DNA of 64,000 nucleotides. Source: Siphonodentalium dalli (Eukaryota; Mollusca; Scaphopoda; Gadilida; Siphonodentaliidae). This document shows, piece by piece, positions 11,367 through 21,539 of this stretch. Below the pieces are notes generated by a model. That model saw only the letters and a program-made list of their open reading frames with translations, made no database searches and had not been told where the DNA came from. Every line of letters starts with the position of its first letter. The first letter of the stretch is position 1. Where the stretch lies: positions 110,649,195-110,713,194 of the forward strand of contig CP136065.1 in assembly GCA_032622095.1 (NCBI GenBank). The letters are read 5' to 3'. The position numbers were made by a program, and so were the translations under genes.

Positions 11367-11860
11367 AGGTACGGTTGGCCTTGGCGGTGGGTATCCTGTG
11401 AAAATATTTCCACCCGTCAAAAACCGCCACAAACAGAAAGAACATCAAAATGTAGACAGACTTTGTCCGTATACAAATAAGAAATATCGCATCAACAGTA
11501 TGTTATTGTCAAATATTTGACCATTGTTATGTAAACAAAGGCATAAAAAGTAACTTTTCTGGTGTTTGTTTATATTATGATGGTAAACATAAAGAGCGTT
11601 CTTTGTTGGTGAATTCCTTATATGGAACTAATAAAGAGCGTTTATGCCATTTGTGTGTGATTAGCCAGTAGCATTGTGCTGACTTCTGTAACACAATCAG
11701 GCTCTTGCTTAGGTAAAATATAGTATGTCTTTATGATAACATGCTGTTTACGTGATGGTCATGGTATATATGAACGAAACTGTATGTGTTTTAATGTTTT
11801 TCTGTTTACGGTGATAAGAACAGATATGAATATTTTCGACAACTAAGGCCTCACGTGCCT
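11367..11860 (+). mobile_element. 494-bp piggyBac-like MITE, left copy of palindrome
   Basis: The element starts AGGTACGGTTGGCC and ends GGCCTCACGTGCCT. It is bounded by TTAA at 11363-11366 and by TTAA at 11861-11864, which it shares with the next copy. TTAA duplications are characteristic of piggyBac-type transposition. The first ~20 bp at each end are imperfect inverted repeats. It encodes no transposase. The same length and ends recur at 11865-12358 (inverted) and 56574-57067. Confidence 0.8.
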
Positions 11861-11864
11861 TTAA

Positions 11865-12358
11865 AGGCACGTGTGGCCTTAGTAGTCGAAAATATTCATA
11901 TCTGTTCCAATCGCCGTAAACAGAAAAACATTAAAACGCAAACAGTTTCGTTCATATATACCATGACCATCGCGTAAACAGCATGTTATCATAAAGACCT
12001 ACTATATTTTACCTAAGCAAGAGCCTGGTTGTGTTACAGAAGACAGCACAATGCTACTGGCTAATCACACACAAATGGCATAAACGCTCTTTATTAGTTC
12101 CATATCAGGAATTCACCAACAAAGAACGCTCTTTATGTTTACCATCATAATATAAACAAACACCAGAAAAGTAACTTTTTGTGCTTTTGTTTACATAACA
12201 ATGGTCAAATATATGACAATAACATACTGTTTATGCGATATTTCTTATTTGTATACGGACAAAGTCTGTCTACATTTTGATGTTCTTTCTGTTTGTGGTG
12301 GTTTTTGACGGGTGGAAATATTTTCACAGGATACCCACCGCCAAGGCCAACCGTACCT
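11865..12358 (-). mobile_element. 494-bp piggyBac-like MITE, right copy of palindrome
   Basis: This is a near-identical reverse complement of 11367-11860 with exactly the same length, followed by TTAA at 12359-12362. The two copies share the central TTAA, giving a palindrome of about 1 kb with no spacer beyond four bases. Two independent insertions, the second into the flanking TTAA of the first, would explain it. Confidence 0.8.
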
Positions 12359-12402
12359 TTAATTGAACCTCGATTACATGTATACATGATGATTTTACTA
12401 TA

Positions 12403-12405
<3 letters not shown>

Positions 12406-12458
<53 letters not shown>
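12406..12458. repeat. (AT)n microsatellite
   Basis: About 53 bp of uninterrupted alternating A and T lie 44 bp from the end of the MITE palindrome. Confidence 0.9.
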
Positions 12459-12460
<2 letters not shown>

Positions 12461-13724
12461 CACTATGAGGTGGTCGAAAGGGATGGGAGCATTGGAATTG
12501 TCTTCGCCCTTATGAATGTTCAACACACAATATGTTTTATTACACGCTTATTACTAGAATTGCAGTGTTCTGGCTGCTCCATATTTATAAATTAATATGG
12601 AACATCCGTTACAAACGCATCACGTTGACTTCACGACGAAAATGACTTTCCCCTCGATAATGAAACAGGAACTGTAAACTATCATTATCGCACATGCCAA
12701 ATCAAGCCCTGTATGTGCCTGAATTATTATAACCTTGTAAGTCTGTTTTGTTTAATTCACGGATTCTAGGGCGGGTGGTGTGTAATAAACGCAGAATGAC
12801 ACGTGCATGTGTTAATGTTTTTTTTTATACGGCACTTCCGCGCTAGTACTCGTGTCGTATCGACAAACTCATCAGCGTACTCGTGTCGTTCTGTGTATAT
12901 AGTCTGGACTCGGAACCATGTAGTTGTATGGACGTACTCTACGTTCAGATATGAGGGGAATCAAAATTGGGGATGAGTGTCTAAGATTGTGAGTAACAAA
13001 AATAAGGAAGGGGTGTAGGCCATAATGTGTTGAGCTAAAACTTTTGATTGTTAGATAGGCTAATACGTGGGGAAAATAAGCTTAATATACGTTTAAAGAT
13101 GTTCCCGTCAATGCAATGTAACCGATGATGCAATGATCGTTTGTGTGATAGTAATAATTTCTCGCTTAGAAAAATCGGATAAGTTAATTTTATCGAAAAG
13201 TACATCTTCAAACCTGCCGACAAAGATGCCATTGAACTAGAGTCGTTGGAAAGATACATGTAGGTATACAGTTTTCAAATAATTGTCATTCGAAGAGAAC
13301 AATGCGATGCGTCTCTATATATTTCAATATTTTCAATGTGTAATAGCAATAACACCCACATGGGTAGGTTGCCCTATACAGTGTAATGCATTCTACTGGT
13401 ATAACAATACATGAGATATTAAGCATGCTATCTTATAACATTTAAACATACAATCATAATAAGAAAAGTACATACGTAATGCGCACATTGACAGTCACGA
13501 TGAGTTGTGGTAGATAATGTTTTCTTGGTTTAACCATTGATATACTACATTTGTAATTGGAATCTCCCACCAGTTATAAAAGTATATATTGGAATGGTCT
13601 ATTATTATATAATTACCTATATACTCACATACGTTATCTGGATTATTGCATGCCTGATATGGTTTACGTCAAATGTGTTGACTCGTGTTACATACATTTT
13701 CCGCTCTGTTATGTACATTTCCAG

Positions 13725-13808
13725 ATACTGTCGATGAGGATACCACAGAGCAAGCGTGTGGAACTTCTACTCCACCAGAAGTACCGCCTTGTTCTGAAGC
13801 AAATAATG
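13725..13808 (+). CDS. PAN-mucin membrane protein gene, linker exon
   Basis: An 84-bp symmetric phase 1-1 exon between TGTACATTTCCAG and GTAAAT. It reads TVDEDTTEQACGTSTPP and EVPPCSEANN, an acidic Thr/Pro-rich linker with two cysteines between the PAN domain and the Thr-rich stalk. Support comes from the good acceptor, the donor, the open frame and the phase match to both neighbours. It has no recognisable domain, and its small size leaves some doubt. Confidence 0.6.
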
Positions 13809-16800
13809 GTAAATATATATATTGCGGTAGTTGCAAGCGGTTGTTCTCGATCCAAGAATAGATTTACAATGACTATTTAAAAAAAACTGTGCCACACCAA
13901 CATAAATGCATATAGTCCGATTCGTCATCCCAGTTCAAACTAAACCCACACAACACATCTGATGAGAAACCAGTCAAAATCGGGCTATTGTTGTCGGTGT
14001 TGGTTCAATGTGGCTAAGCGTCAAATGACGTTAGACCTAAACTTTACAACAAATATTCGGTGAATGGACCCTGTGCTATAAAACGTCTGCACTTGTATAC
14101 AACTTCCGAGTGAGCGGGGCGGCTACTTTCGAGCGTGTGAGTCTACACATGTGTGTTTATATAGTACCCGCATAAAAAGTCGTTTATAATTCGTACGAGT
14201 GTATGCTTACTCGTCCAACTATAGCTTACTTGTATTATGTACATGTAGTACTGAATTAAGTTGTATGCATACATGAGCATGGGTTCAGCGAATCACGAAT
14301 CAGTGGATTATAGTGCGATGTCTTGCGTCGAGCATGGATATTTATTTATCCGATCCACTTGTGAGATTATGGGCATATTTTTAGCCAAATTTGAATTATT
14401 GTGGCTGTTGAAATTTGGAGGTGATGTAGGGTGACTAAAAAGCGCATTTGTCTCCGTCCGATGAGTACGCCATAACAACCGATATACTAGAATAAGTTCC
14501 CAAATAGTTTCCAGCGTTTACAGAGACAATTTGGAGAGGATGTTATGCATAAGTGGCTTGCACGTGTCCTCCAATCCCAATGCCAAATCGTATAGCAATA
14601 CGTATTGGTAATACATTTGTTTAAACGATATCATGAATAAAAAGACACAGCATCGAGATAACAACTAATATTCAAGTGCAGGTAAAACAGTTACGAAGGA
14701 ATCTTCGCTCGTAGCTTTGCAGTCCTAATTGATGCTAACATTTTACGACTATGCAGTTGTATGCCGTTGTAATACTCAGCTTCTTCGTGTCCCGAGTCGT
14801 ACACAACATTACTGTAAACAGACACGTGTACACCCGGCAGTCTCAACTCATCAAGTGTATAGTACAAATGTGGACCCCCATTGGGTGGGAACTTTCCAAC
14901 TAGTACCACAAACTTTCCAATTGTAGAATTTCCAACCTGACATCCCATAAGGTTGGAAAATGTCCAACAGTCCAACTGATGGCCATTTTTCATACCAAAT
15001 GTTTAACAAAAGTAGATAGATAGATCAATTTTATTTGATGAATAAATATACAAGTATAAAGTGTAGAATAAATACAATAATATGCAATAATGAGAAATAT
15101 GCTGCCCATGGACTAAAAGAACATATTCCCCACTCATTACTGGTTGGGAAATCAGATTTTGAGACCAATTTCAACCTATATGTGGTGTAATATTTCCAAC
15201 TAATGTTGTGTTAGGCATGACATTTCCAACTTTTGAAAGTTTTATATCAAAGTTGGGGGGGGGGCACCCCCAAACCCATACCCTGGCTCCACGTCGCTGA
15301 ATTGAAACTCTGATTTTACTGATAAATGCATGATTATTGGCCATACTATGCATGCATGTAAACCTCCAGTTTACAAACTATTTTTATTTTCATTTGCGTA
15401 GAATTGAAGGTAACGCAGCTCTTGAACGTCACACCCCCTGTTTTTTCAACAAAAAATTCATAATTTATATATACATAACGAATATTTGCGATAAAAACAT
15501 CATTGCAAAATAAATTTAAATGTAAAATACAATCCATATACTTCGCGAATCCTACGGGGCATATATATTCAGGGTGACTTTTTAATTAGTTTTGCGAAGT
15601 TGTCACACCTGCGATTCGGACCCGTATTGTTGACCTTCTTATTTTGGGGGTTCACACTAAAGTACATGTAGATGCTATCTCGTTAATTTGACCTCCGATG
15701 GCTAACGGATTATTCGCCTGATGATTTGAAATATTTATAGTTGTAACTGGATCTGCGGAATAACTTTCTATTCATATATCAAGTAATGCATTGGGGACCA
15801 TTAGACTGAGGGTTTTCTTGAAACCGGATTTAAACTGGAGATGATGAATCATGCATATGTGTTGAGCAATGTCTTCTGCATAAATTATAACTTTAAAATA
15901 GCTAATATTGACAGTTGAATCGTTGTGGCCTTATTTTGTGAACCCACTCTTCTGGCAAGCGATAAAGAAGTTTGTTACCCTCCTCCCTATTTCCCACCCT
16001 TCTGATTGGCCCATGTCCTATCAAGTGCCGGGCGACAAATCACATTGTTATCCTCCATCCCATTTCATCCCATTTGCCTCTCTTCTGATTGGCTGAGAGT
16101 GCGTCACATGGCGGGCCGTAAATCACCATATTACCCTCGAGGGTAACATTTCCTCAGTTATTGACCGCTCAGCTGTTACCTGTAAACATAGAACTACGAA
16201 GACCTCAACGCGCAGAGATTCTCTGACAGCTCTCTAACAATTTCGAAAAAACAGTTTTTATAAACCCCACTGTTTCATAACACCCGCGAACTGTGGTGTT
16301 TGCTAATTTGCATAATTGTGTGGTTTTTTTATTTGCAATTAAAGCACTCTATGTATAAATGGTGTTATCACAGACACAAACCCGTTACAAGGCGTAATGT
16401 TCCTATTGGACCTTTTTATATCAATAATAAAGACCGTGGGACAAATATATAAACCTTAATATGCAGTTGGTATGTGCTGCAGACAATTGCACATACGATG
16501 TACATACGTTACAACTACGTTTATGTACTAGATCAAATAGCCACTCTTTGCTGTTTATCAATTGACTATTTCTTTTCTGCAATACATTCCTCAGTCTTCA
16601 GAGAATACCCGTATGCTGCGTAACGATCTGTGACATATGTCCATTTTTTTTTTGCACTACTACAACGTGTTAGTTTCACATTTTAGAATTCTGGAAATTA
16701 ACACGTCTGTCGGCGTCTTCACGCTCATTTGAAACGAAACCGAAAATTTCGCTGCATGGTTTCTCAACTTCGAAATTGCTTTACTCCTCTTTCCGTGAAC

Positions 16801-17007
16801 CGATTTCCACCATGCAACCAGCAAAATGACGGGAGAATAGCTGCGCAAATGACGGGTCTGTTAATTTATCCAGATTATGAATGTTTTATTTTCTAAATAG
16901 CGATGATTCCAACAGAAAATTAACTTTTCGAAATGGATTAAAGAATATATGCGCGCATTTATGCCTGCTATTAAGGTTCGTGTGTACTCCTTTGTCAGAT
17001 AACAAAA

Positions 17008-17232
17008 CAGTTATCACCCTTGTTTTCGTGAGACACGGGGATTTGTCACCGCTCTCGACCTGGAATGTCGAAAATAGAATAATATATGACCAATATCCAT
17101 TCAAAATTCAAACCGACTTGGCGGCCCTCGGGTGACATTCCAGGTCTCGAGCGGGGGGCTCTAGGGTGACATTCCAGGTCGAGCGCGGCGACAAATCCCC
17201 GTGGTGTCTCACTCAATCGCGGGCGATAACTG
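17008..17232. repeat. hairpin repeat A in intron 3
   Basis: An inverted repeat running from CAGTTATCACC to GGGCGATAACTG. The arms share GAGACAC, GGGGATTTGTC and GACCTGGAATGTC blocks. The centre is enlarged by a partial tandem copy of the GGTGACATTCCAGGTC block (at about 17132 and 17171). Confidence 0.65.
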
Positions 17233-18089
17233 TATACTGTCGCCCGCTGAGCCGGGAGATATTGTTTTTATCGCCCGCCTGATGTTATAATGCAAGAATA
17301 TCTCCAAACACACACTGCAGTAACTCATCTATTTCACAACACTATAATGTACTAAAAATCATAGTTCTTATATACCCCACGGATTCGCAAAACACACCAG
17401 TTTTGGTGTTTGCTAATTTGCATATATTTGGTAAACACTAATATTCGAACTTTTAAGTTGATACTTTTATCGGACAAGCGTTATTATGTTCTTTTTACAT
17501 CGAAACATCTCGGTGATTCAATATGTTCATGTGGACATTATGGTGCAATATTGAAAGAGTGGATCCCTTCAGGTTGGTTGGTTATAAATGTTTGCTGGTA
17601 GACAACGTAATGCATACGTTTGTCGCGAATGAATGGTACAGTACGCTTATCCATGATATCAGACCTCTCCGCGATGTCTGCAATGTGATCATAGAAGTAT
17701 TTTGTGTGAGGATCGCCATGTACTTGGGAGCACTGACACATATGAATGTACATTAATGAAATCGACAACTTCGCAATAGCTTTCGGGGAAGACCATTGTG
17801 AAATGAACATCGCGAGTAAATTCCGCGTGAAAGGCGACATTGAATATTCCATATTACTTATATGGCTTATTGGTTTACATTGCATGGACCGATATTAACG
17901 TAAATAAACGCTGATTATCAAACGCTTAACGGCTTGACTATGGATGGCTTGTTTATGGATGGAACAGAACGATAAGTAGTTACTGAAAATATACATAATC
18001 GGGAAAGAAAGAACTCGTGACTCAGTGCAACGTTGTGCGTGCATGTGGATGGCAAGGATTTTTTTCTGTGGTATAATCGGATAACAAAA

Positions 18090-18238
18090 CAGTTGTTATC
18101 CTTCTTCTCGGGAGACATCGAGATTTGTCACCCGTTCGAGAACGGAATGTCTCCCTCCGAGGTGTGCTCCTCGGGAGACATTCCGTTCTCGAGCGGGTGA
18201 CAAATCTCAATGTCGCCTCCGACATCGGGCAACAACTG
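18090..18238. repeat. hairpin repeat B in intron 3
   Basis: A ~150-bp inverted repeat running from CAGTTGTTATCC to GGGCAACAACTG. The arms share GAGATTTGTCACCCG and GAACGGAATGTCTCC or their complements. It is related to hairpin A: both follow GATAACAAAACAG and carry a GATTTGTCACC block, so they are two copies of one hairpin family. Confidence 0.7.
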
Positions 18239-18639
18239 TGTATTGTAAACGAAATGACAACGCGTGATTCTGAAGATATCCCAGAGTTTTAATGAATTGG
18301 TAACCGACAGATAAACAAAAAACAGACCCGTGAAAGATACAACAAATTATATAACAACTAGAACAAACATGATTCAAAATTCTGTAACATACAACAGGAA
18401 AAGCAAAGCCACTACAAGTAAACACAAAGAAATGGCTATGGTTGAATTGTCGGAACAATTACAAACTTCTAGTGGAGCTAAAGGCGAAAAAAAAAAGATT
18501 TCCAACACGAATCTTCCATATCGAAGGAAACCGAATAGCTAGTGCAAGGATATCCTGAAAACTGTAAAACAGTATGAACACTAGATTGTGACTAAAATTT
18601 ATCTGATTTTTTTTAAAGTTGGGACTAGGAATCGACCAG

Positions 18640-18680
18640 ATTCGTTCCTAAATAAATTTGATTGATTGATTGATTGAAAT
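18640..18680. repeat. (GATT)n tract after AT-rich sequence
   Basis: AAATAAATTT is followed by four GATT units. This is the type of 3' tail left by some LINE or SINE insertions, but no body of such an element was recognised upstream. Confidence 0.3.
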
Positions 18681-19375
18681 ATTCTTACATGTTGTATTAT
18701 ATGGACGTCAGTCCGGGCAGCGTGCAGTGTAAATATACAAGTTTATAAGTTAGTTATTGGGAGTCGGTGGTTTCTACGTGCATATTCTTTCTCCACCAAT
18801 GAAACTGACAATGTCTGAAACCATGATCTAATTGCTAATCATGAGTGAAGCTAGCGGCCGTATATATACATACTATAATAACAAAAACACTTATATATTA
18901 TACAAGTACACATTGAAATGAGTTATCGTGTAATGGGAGGGATGTTCAGGTAGCATAAGTATACGACAAAGTTATTATCTTTTTTCACTAAGGCTCTACT
19001 TGTGAATAAGTATTTAACATATATAGTACATGTCTCACCTTTCTACCTATATGTGGTCCCTGTGTGGGCATGATCGGACATGTGTATAGTCTAAGCCTTG
19101 ATACCTGGGACATGTTCAGTCATGAAGCTCACTGTCTGATGTCTTCTAAAAGTGGGAGGAGTAATACAGTATTAAATACACGTATATGGATGCCGTAATC
19201 TGCATTTAGGTCACCTTTAGCGGCATCGTATGACCATACATGTATAGCTGTCGAAATTGACATAACCCAGAATTAACTACATCGTATTTCTTAAATAATG
19301 AGACCTCACTTAGGCTTTGCCAATGCATCTCTGCTGTAGTGGTAACTTGGAATATTATCGTTTTCTGTTATCTAG

Positions 19376-20241
19376 GGCCAGTTTTGACGGATTATGTGGT
19401 GGAAAGTTTACCAGTCACACAAACCGCATCTCATCAGCAATCAATGGAGAGTGACAGCTGTTTGACCTCACCCATAATAACAACAGTGTATGTGACAGAG
19501 CCGTTAACGAACACACCCGACATAACAGTATATGTGACAGAGATGCTTACAACCACACCCAACCAAACAGCGTGCGTGGCACAGACGCTTACGAACACAC
19601 CCGACATAACAGTGTATGTGACAGAGCTGCTTACGAACACACACGATGTAACAGTGTATGTGACAGAGATACTTACGAACACACCCGACACGTGTGAGTG
19701 CACAGATCCATCAACATGTATCACCTCCGAAGCAACCCAAACATCGGAATATTCAGACCAAAGTAACAGCACATACGAAACACCATCGCTCCCATTCGTC
19801 AGCAGCACCGAGAACGCACCACACAGCGAATTGAGTACTCAAATCAACCAGACCCCGCAGTCTGAAACCACCATATATGGCACACAAACCACCACAATTG
19901 ACGTCACTCAGATTATCCAACCATCATCGTGCACAGAATCTACAACCTACATCGAAATATCCCCAGAAGAATTGAACGAAAAGATAGTTCATCTCGAAGA
20001 ATCGCTCGTTGTCAATAGGAAAAATCTGTCTCAGACGATTGCCACGAAGATTAGTATAGAAGACGGACGTCTCACGGCTCTAGTCTTTGGTGCCGTTTCT
20101 TCACTCATCATACTGGCTCCCGTCGTAGCACTGCTGCTCAATGACGCCAGACTACTGATCTCACACTTCCGATTCGGAGTCCCACAAAAAGTCAATAAAT
20201 CATCAAATGAAGACGAAGCAAAGAAGTCCGAGTCGGCGTAA
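19376..20241 (+). CDS. PAN-mucin membrane protein gene, Thr-rich stalk, TM and tail exon
   Basis: Terminal coding exon after a strong acceptor (TTTTCTGTTATCTAG), entered in phase 1 like the other exons. It encodes 287 residues. After PVLTDYVVESL comes a Thr-rich stalk with five 14-residue repeats of the type TVYVTE-LTNTPD (19483-19692), then a Ser/Thr/Gln-rich region with NQT and NST sites. A short predicted helix follows, then one transmembrane segment LTALVFGAVSSLIILAPVV... (20071-20139) and a 31-residue basic-acidic tail ending KKSESA. The layout is that of a type I, heavily O-glycosylated cell-surface protein carrying a PAN domain at its N-terminal side. Repeat nucleotides are nearly as conserved as the protein, indicating recent expansion. 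No ligand or pathway can be named. Confidence 0.82.
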
Positions 20242-20411
20242 TCCCCACGGTACGATAGAGTCCGTCCGAAAACTTTGGACATACAATTCGACTGGAAACG
20301 GGAAGATACGACTGACATTACAATGGAGAAATTGTAATCAACCCAACATGTTGTGAATTGCGATCGGGCGGTATCGTGATAAAATATTAATTATAGTCCT
20401 GCATATTTATA

Positions 20412-20460
20412 AATAAAGCATTAAATTAACTCAGTTGTGTGAATGTGTCAACAGAATAAA
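20412..20460 (+). terminator. polyadenylation signals of the PAN-mucin gene
   Basis: AATAAA occurs at 20412-20417 and again at 20455-20460, 170-220 bp after the stop codon, consistent with the 3' end of the transcript. Confidence 0.6.
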
Positions 20461-20940
20461 ATTTTGGGAAACAAAAGAGCCATAGTCTGAATTATTGGAA
20501 ATTTCATCATCATTTCATGCCCCAAAATAAAGTGAAAATATGGAAATGGAAAATCGATTCGAAATGACCTACCCAAATGATTCGTAGAAGCTGGTGTGTT
20601 CACTGAAACTGAAAATCACTGTTCATTCCATTAATTTTGGGACTTGTAAATTGGATGGCGCGCTGGCTTTAGTTTAGACTTAGTGCCAATAGTGGCATAT
20701 ATACTAGTGCCCGGCCAATAGTGCAATACAGTGAATAGGCCTACTGGCTAAAGGCCTAGTACCTAGAAGTGGGTTGGGGTCTCCAAAAAAGATGAACACG
20801 TATGTTTAATTGTGATTTCAATATTCAGTGATGCGCAGATAAGGAAATTAAAAACCATTACCCTAACACACCCGGTTGATATGTTGTTGAGGGAAGATAT
20901 CATTTTTATGTTGACGGGGAATGAAATGTACATATTTGAG
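20461..20940. other. intergenic, nothing recognised
   Basis: No exon or repeat could be supported in this stretch. Confidence 0.4.
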
Positions 20941-21082
20941 CTAAGCACAAATAGTTTAGCTTAAGCACAATTACGCTTAAGCGCTATTAATAGAGCTTAA
21001 GCACAAATAATTGAACTTAAGCGCAAATAATTATTAAAAGTGAATTATTAAGCATAATATAATATATATGACGCTTAAGCGT
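20941..21082. repeat. cluster of GCTTAAGC palindromes
   Basis: At least six variants of the self-complementary word (T/A)GCTTAAGCRC occur at irregular 15-40 bp spacing, with AATAATT between them. The same word family forms a second cluster at 50560-50970. Confidence 0.65.
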
Positions 21083-21340
21083 AGTTATGCCTCCCATAGG
21101 GTCGCGGTGACAGAAGGGTGGGTTTTGGGTCTGGATTAAGTTACCCACCCCCAACTTTGACGAAAATCTTCAATGGTTAGAAATTTTATGCCTAACAAAA
21201 CATTGGATGGAAATTTCAGATTAACAATAGGTTGAATTCGTTCTGATATCTAAATTCCAATGTAGTGTGAAATTTGTTGTTTTAACTTAATTACCCTTTC
21301 TTGATGGGAGCTGCGCTGGTGCAACATTAAGGGTCATGTA

Positions 21341-21510
21341 CCAGTCCATTCTCTTATATATGGAGCCTCGCATATATAAGAGAATGCACTGGCTTACATG
21401 GTCAAGGTAAATATTGTTAGGGCAATGTATTCTCTTATAAGTTATATATGTGAGGCTCCCTGTAGGAGACTCGCATATGCCTATATATATAGAGAGAGAG
21501 AATGCATTGG
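21341..21510. repeat. two adjacent hairpins with ATTCTCTTATA arms
   Basis: The first hairpin (21341-21392) has arms CCAGTCCATTCTCTTATATA and its near complement. The second (about 21423-21510) repeats the arms as GCAATGTATTCTCTTATA and GAGAATGCATTGGC around a GAGGCTCC loop. They look like tandem copies of a small hairpin MITE. Confidence 0.6.
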
Positions 21511-21539
21511 CGCAAGTTTTTAGCAAAATTATCAGGGAG

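Larger units (their letters stand above)
10664..13724 (+). other. intron 2 of the PAN-mucin gene
   Basis: The intron runs from GTGAGT to ACATTTCCAG and hosts the head-to-head TTAA MITE pair (11363-12362) and a long AT microsatellite (12406-12458). The remainder (10664-11362 and 12460-13724) shows nothing I can assign. Confidence 0.6.
13809..19375 (+). other. intron 3 of the PAN-mucin gene
   Basis: A 5.6-kb intron from GTAAAT to TTTTCTGTTATCTAG. It contains a scattering of TTTCCAAC words (14890-15240), a CCAAT-box-bearing stretch near 16000-16130 with the perfect palindrome TTACCCTCGAGGGTAA (about 16131-16146), two related hairpins (17008-17232, 18090-18238), a ~60-bp direct repeat (about 16258-16315 and 17370-17425) and a GATT microsatellite. 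Further small exons could have been missed. Confidence 0.55.

Noticed and set aside
14691-14993. 100-codon minus-strand frame
   Set aside because: No recognisable motif; it overlaps dispersed TTTCCAAC words and lies in an intron of a plus-strand gene.
19434-19808. 124-codon minus-strand frame with VTYTV repeats
   Set aside because: Antisense shadow of the Thr-rich stalk repeats.
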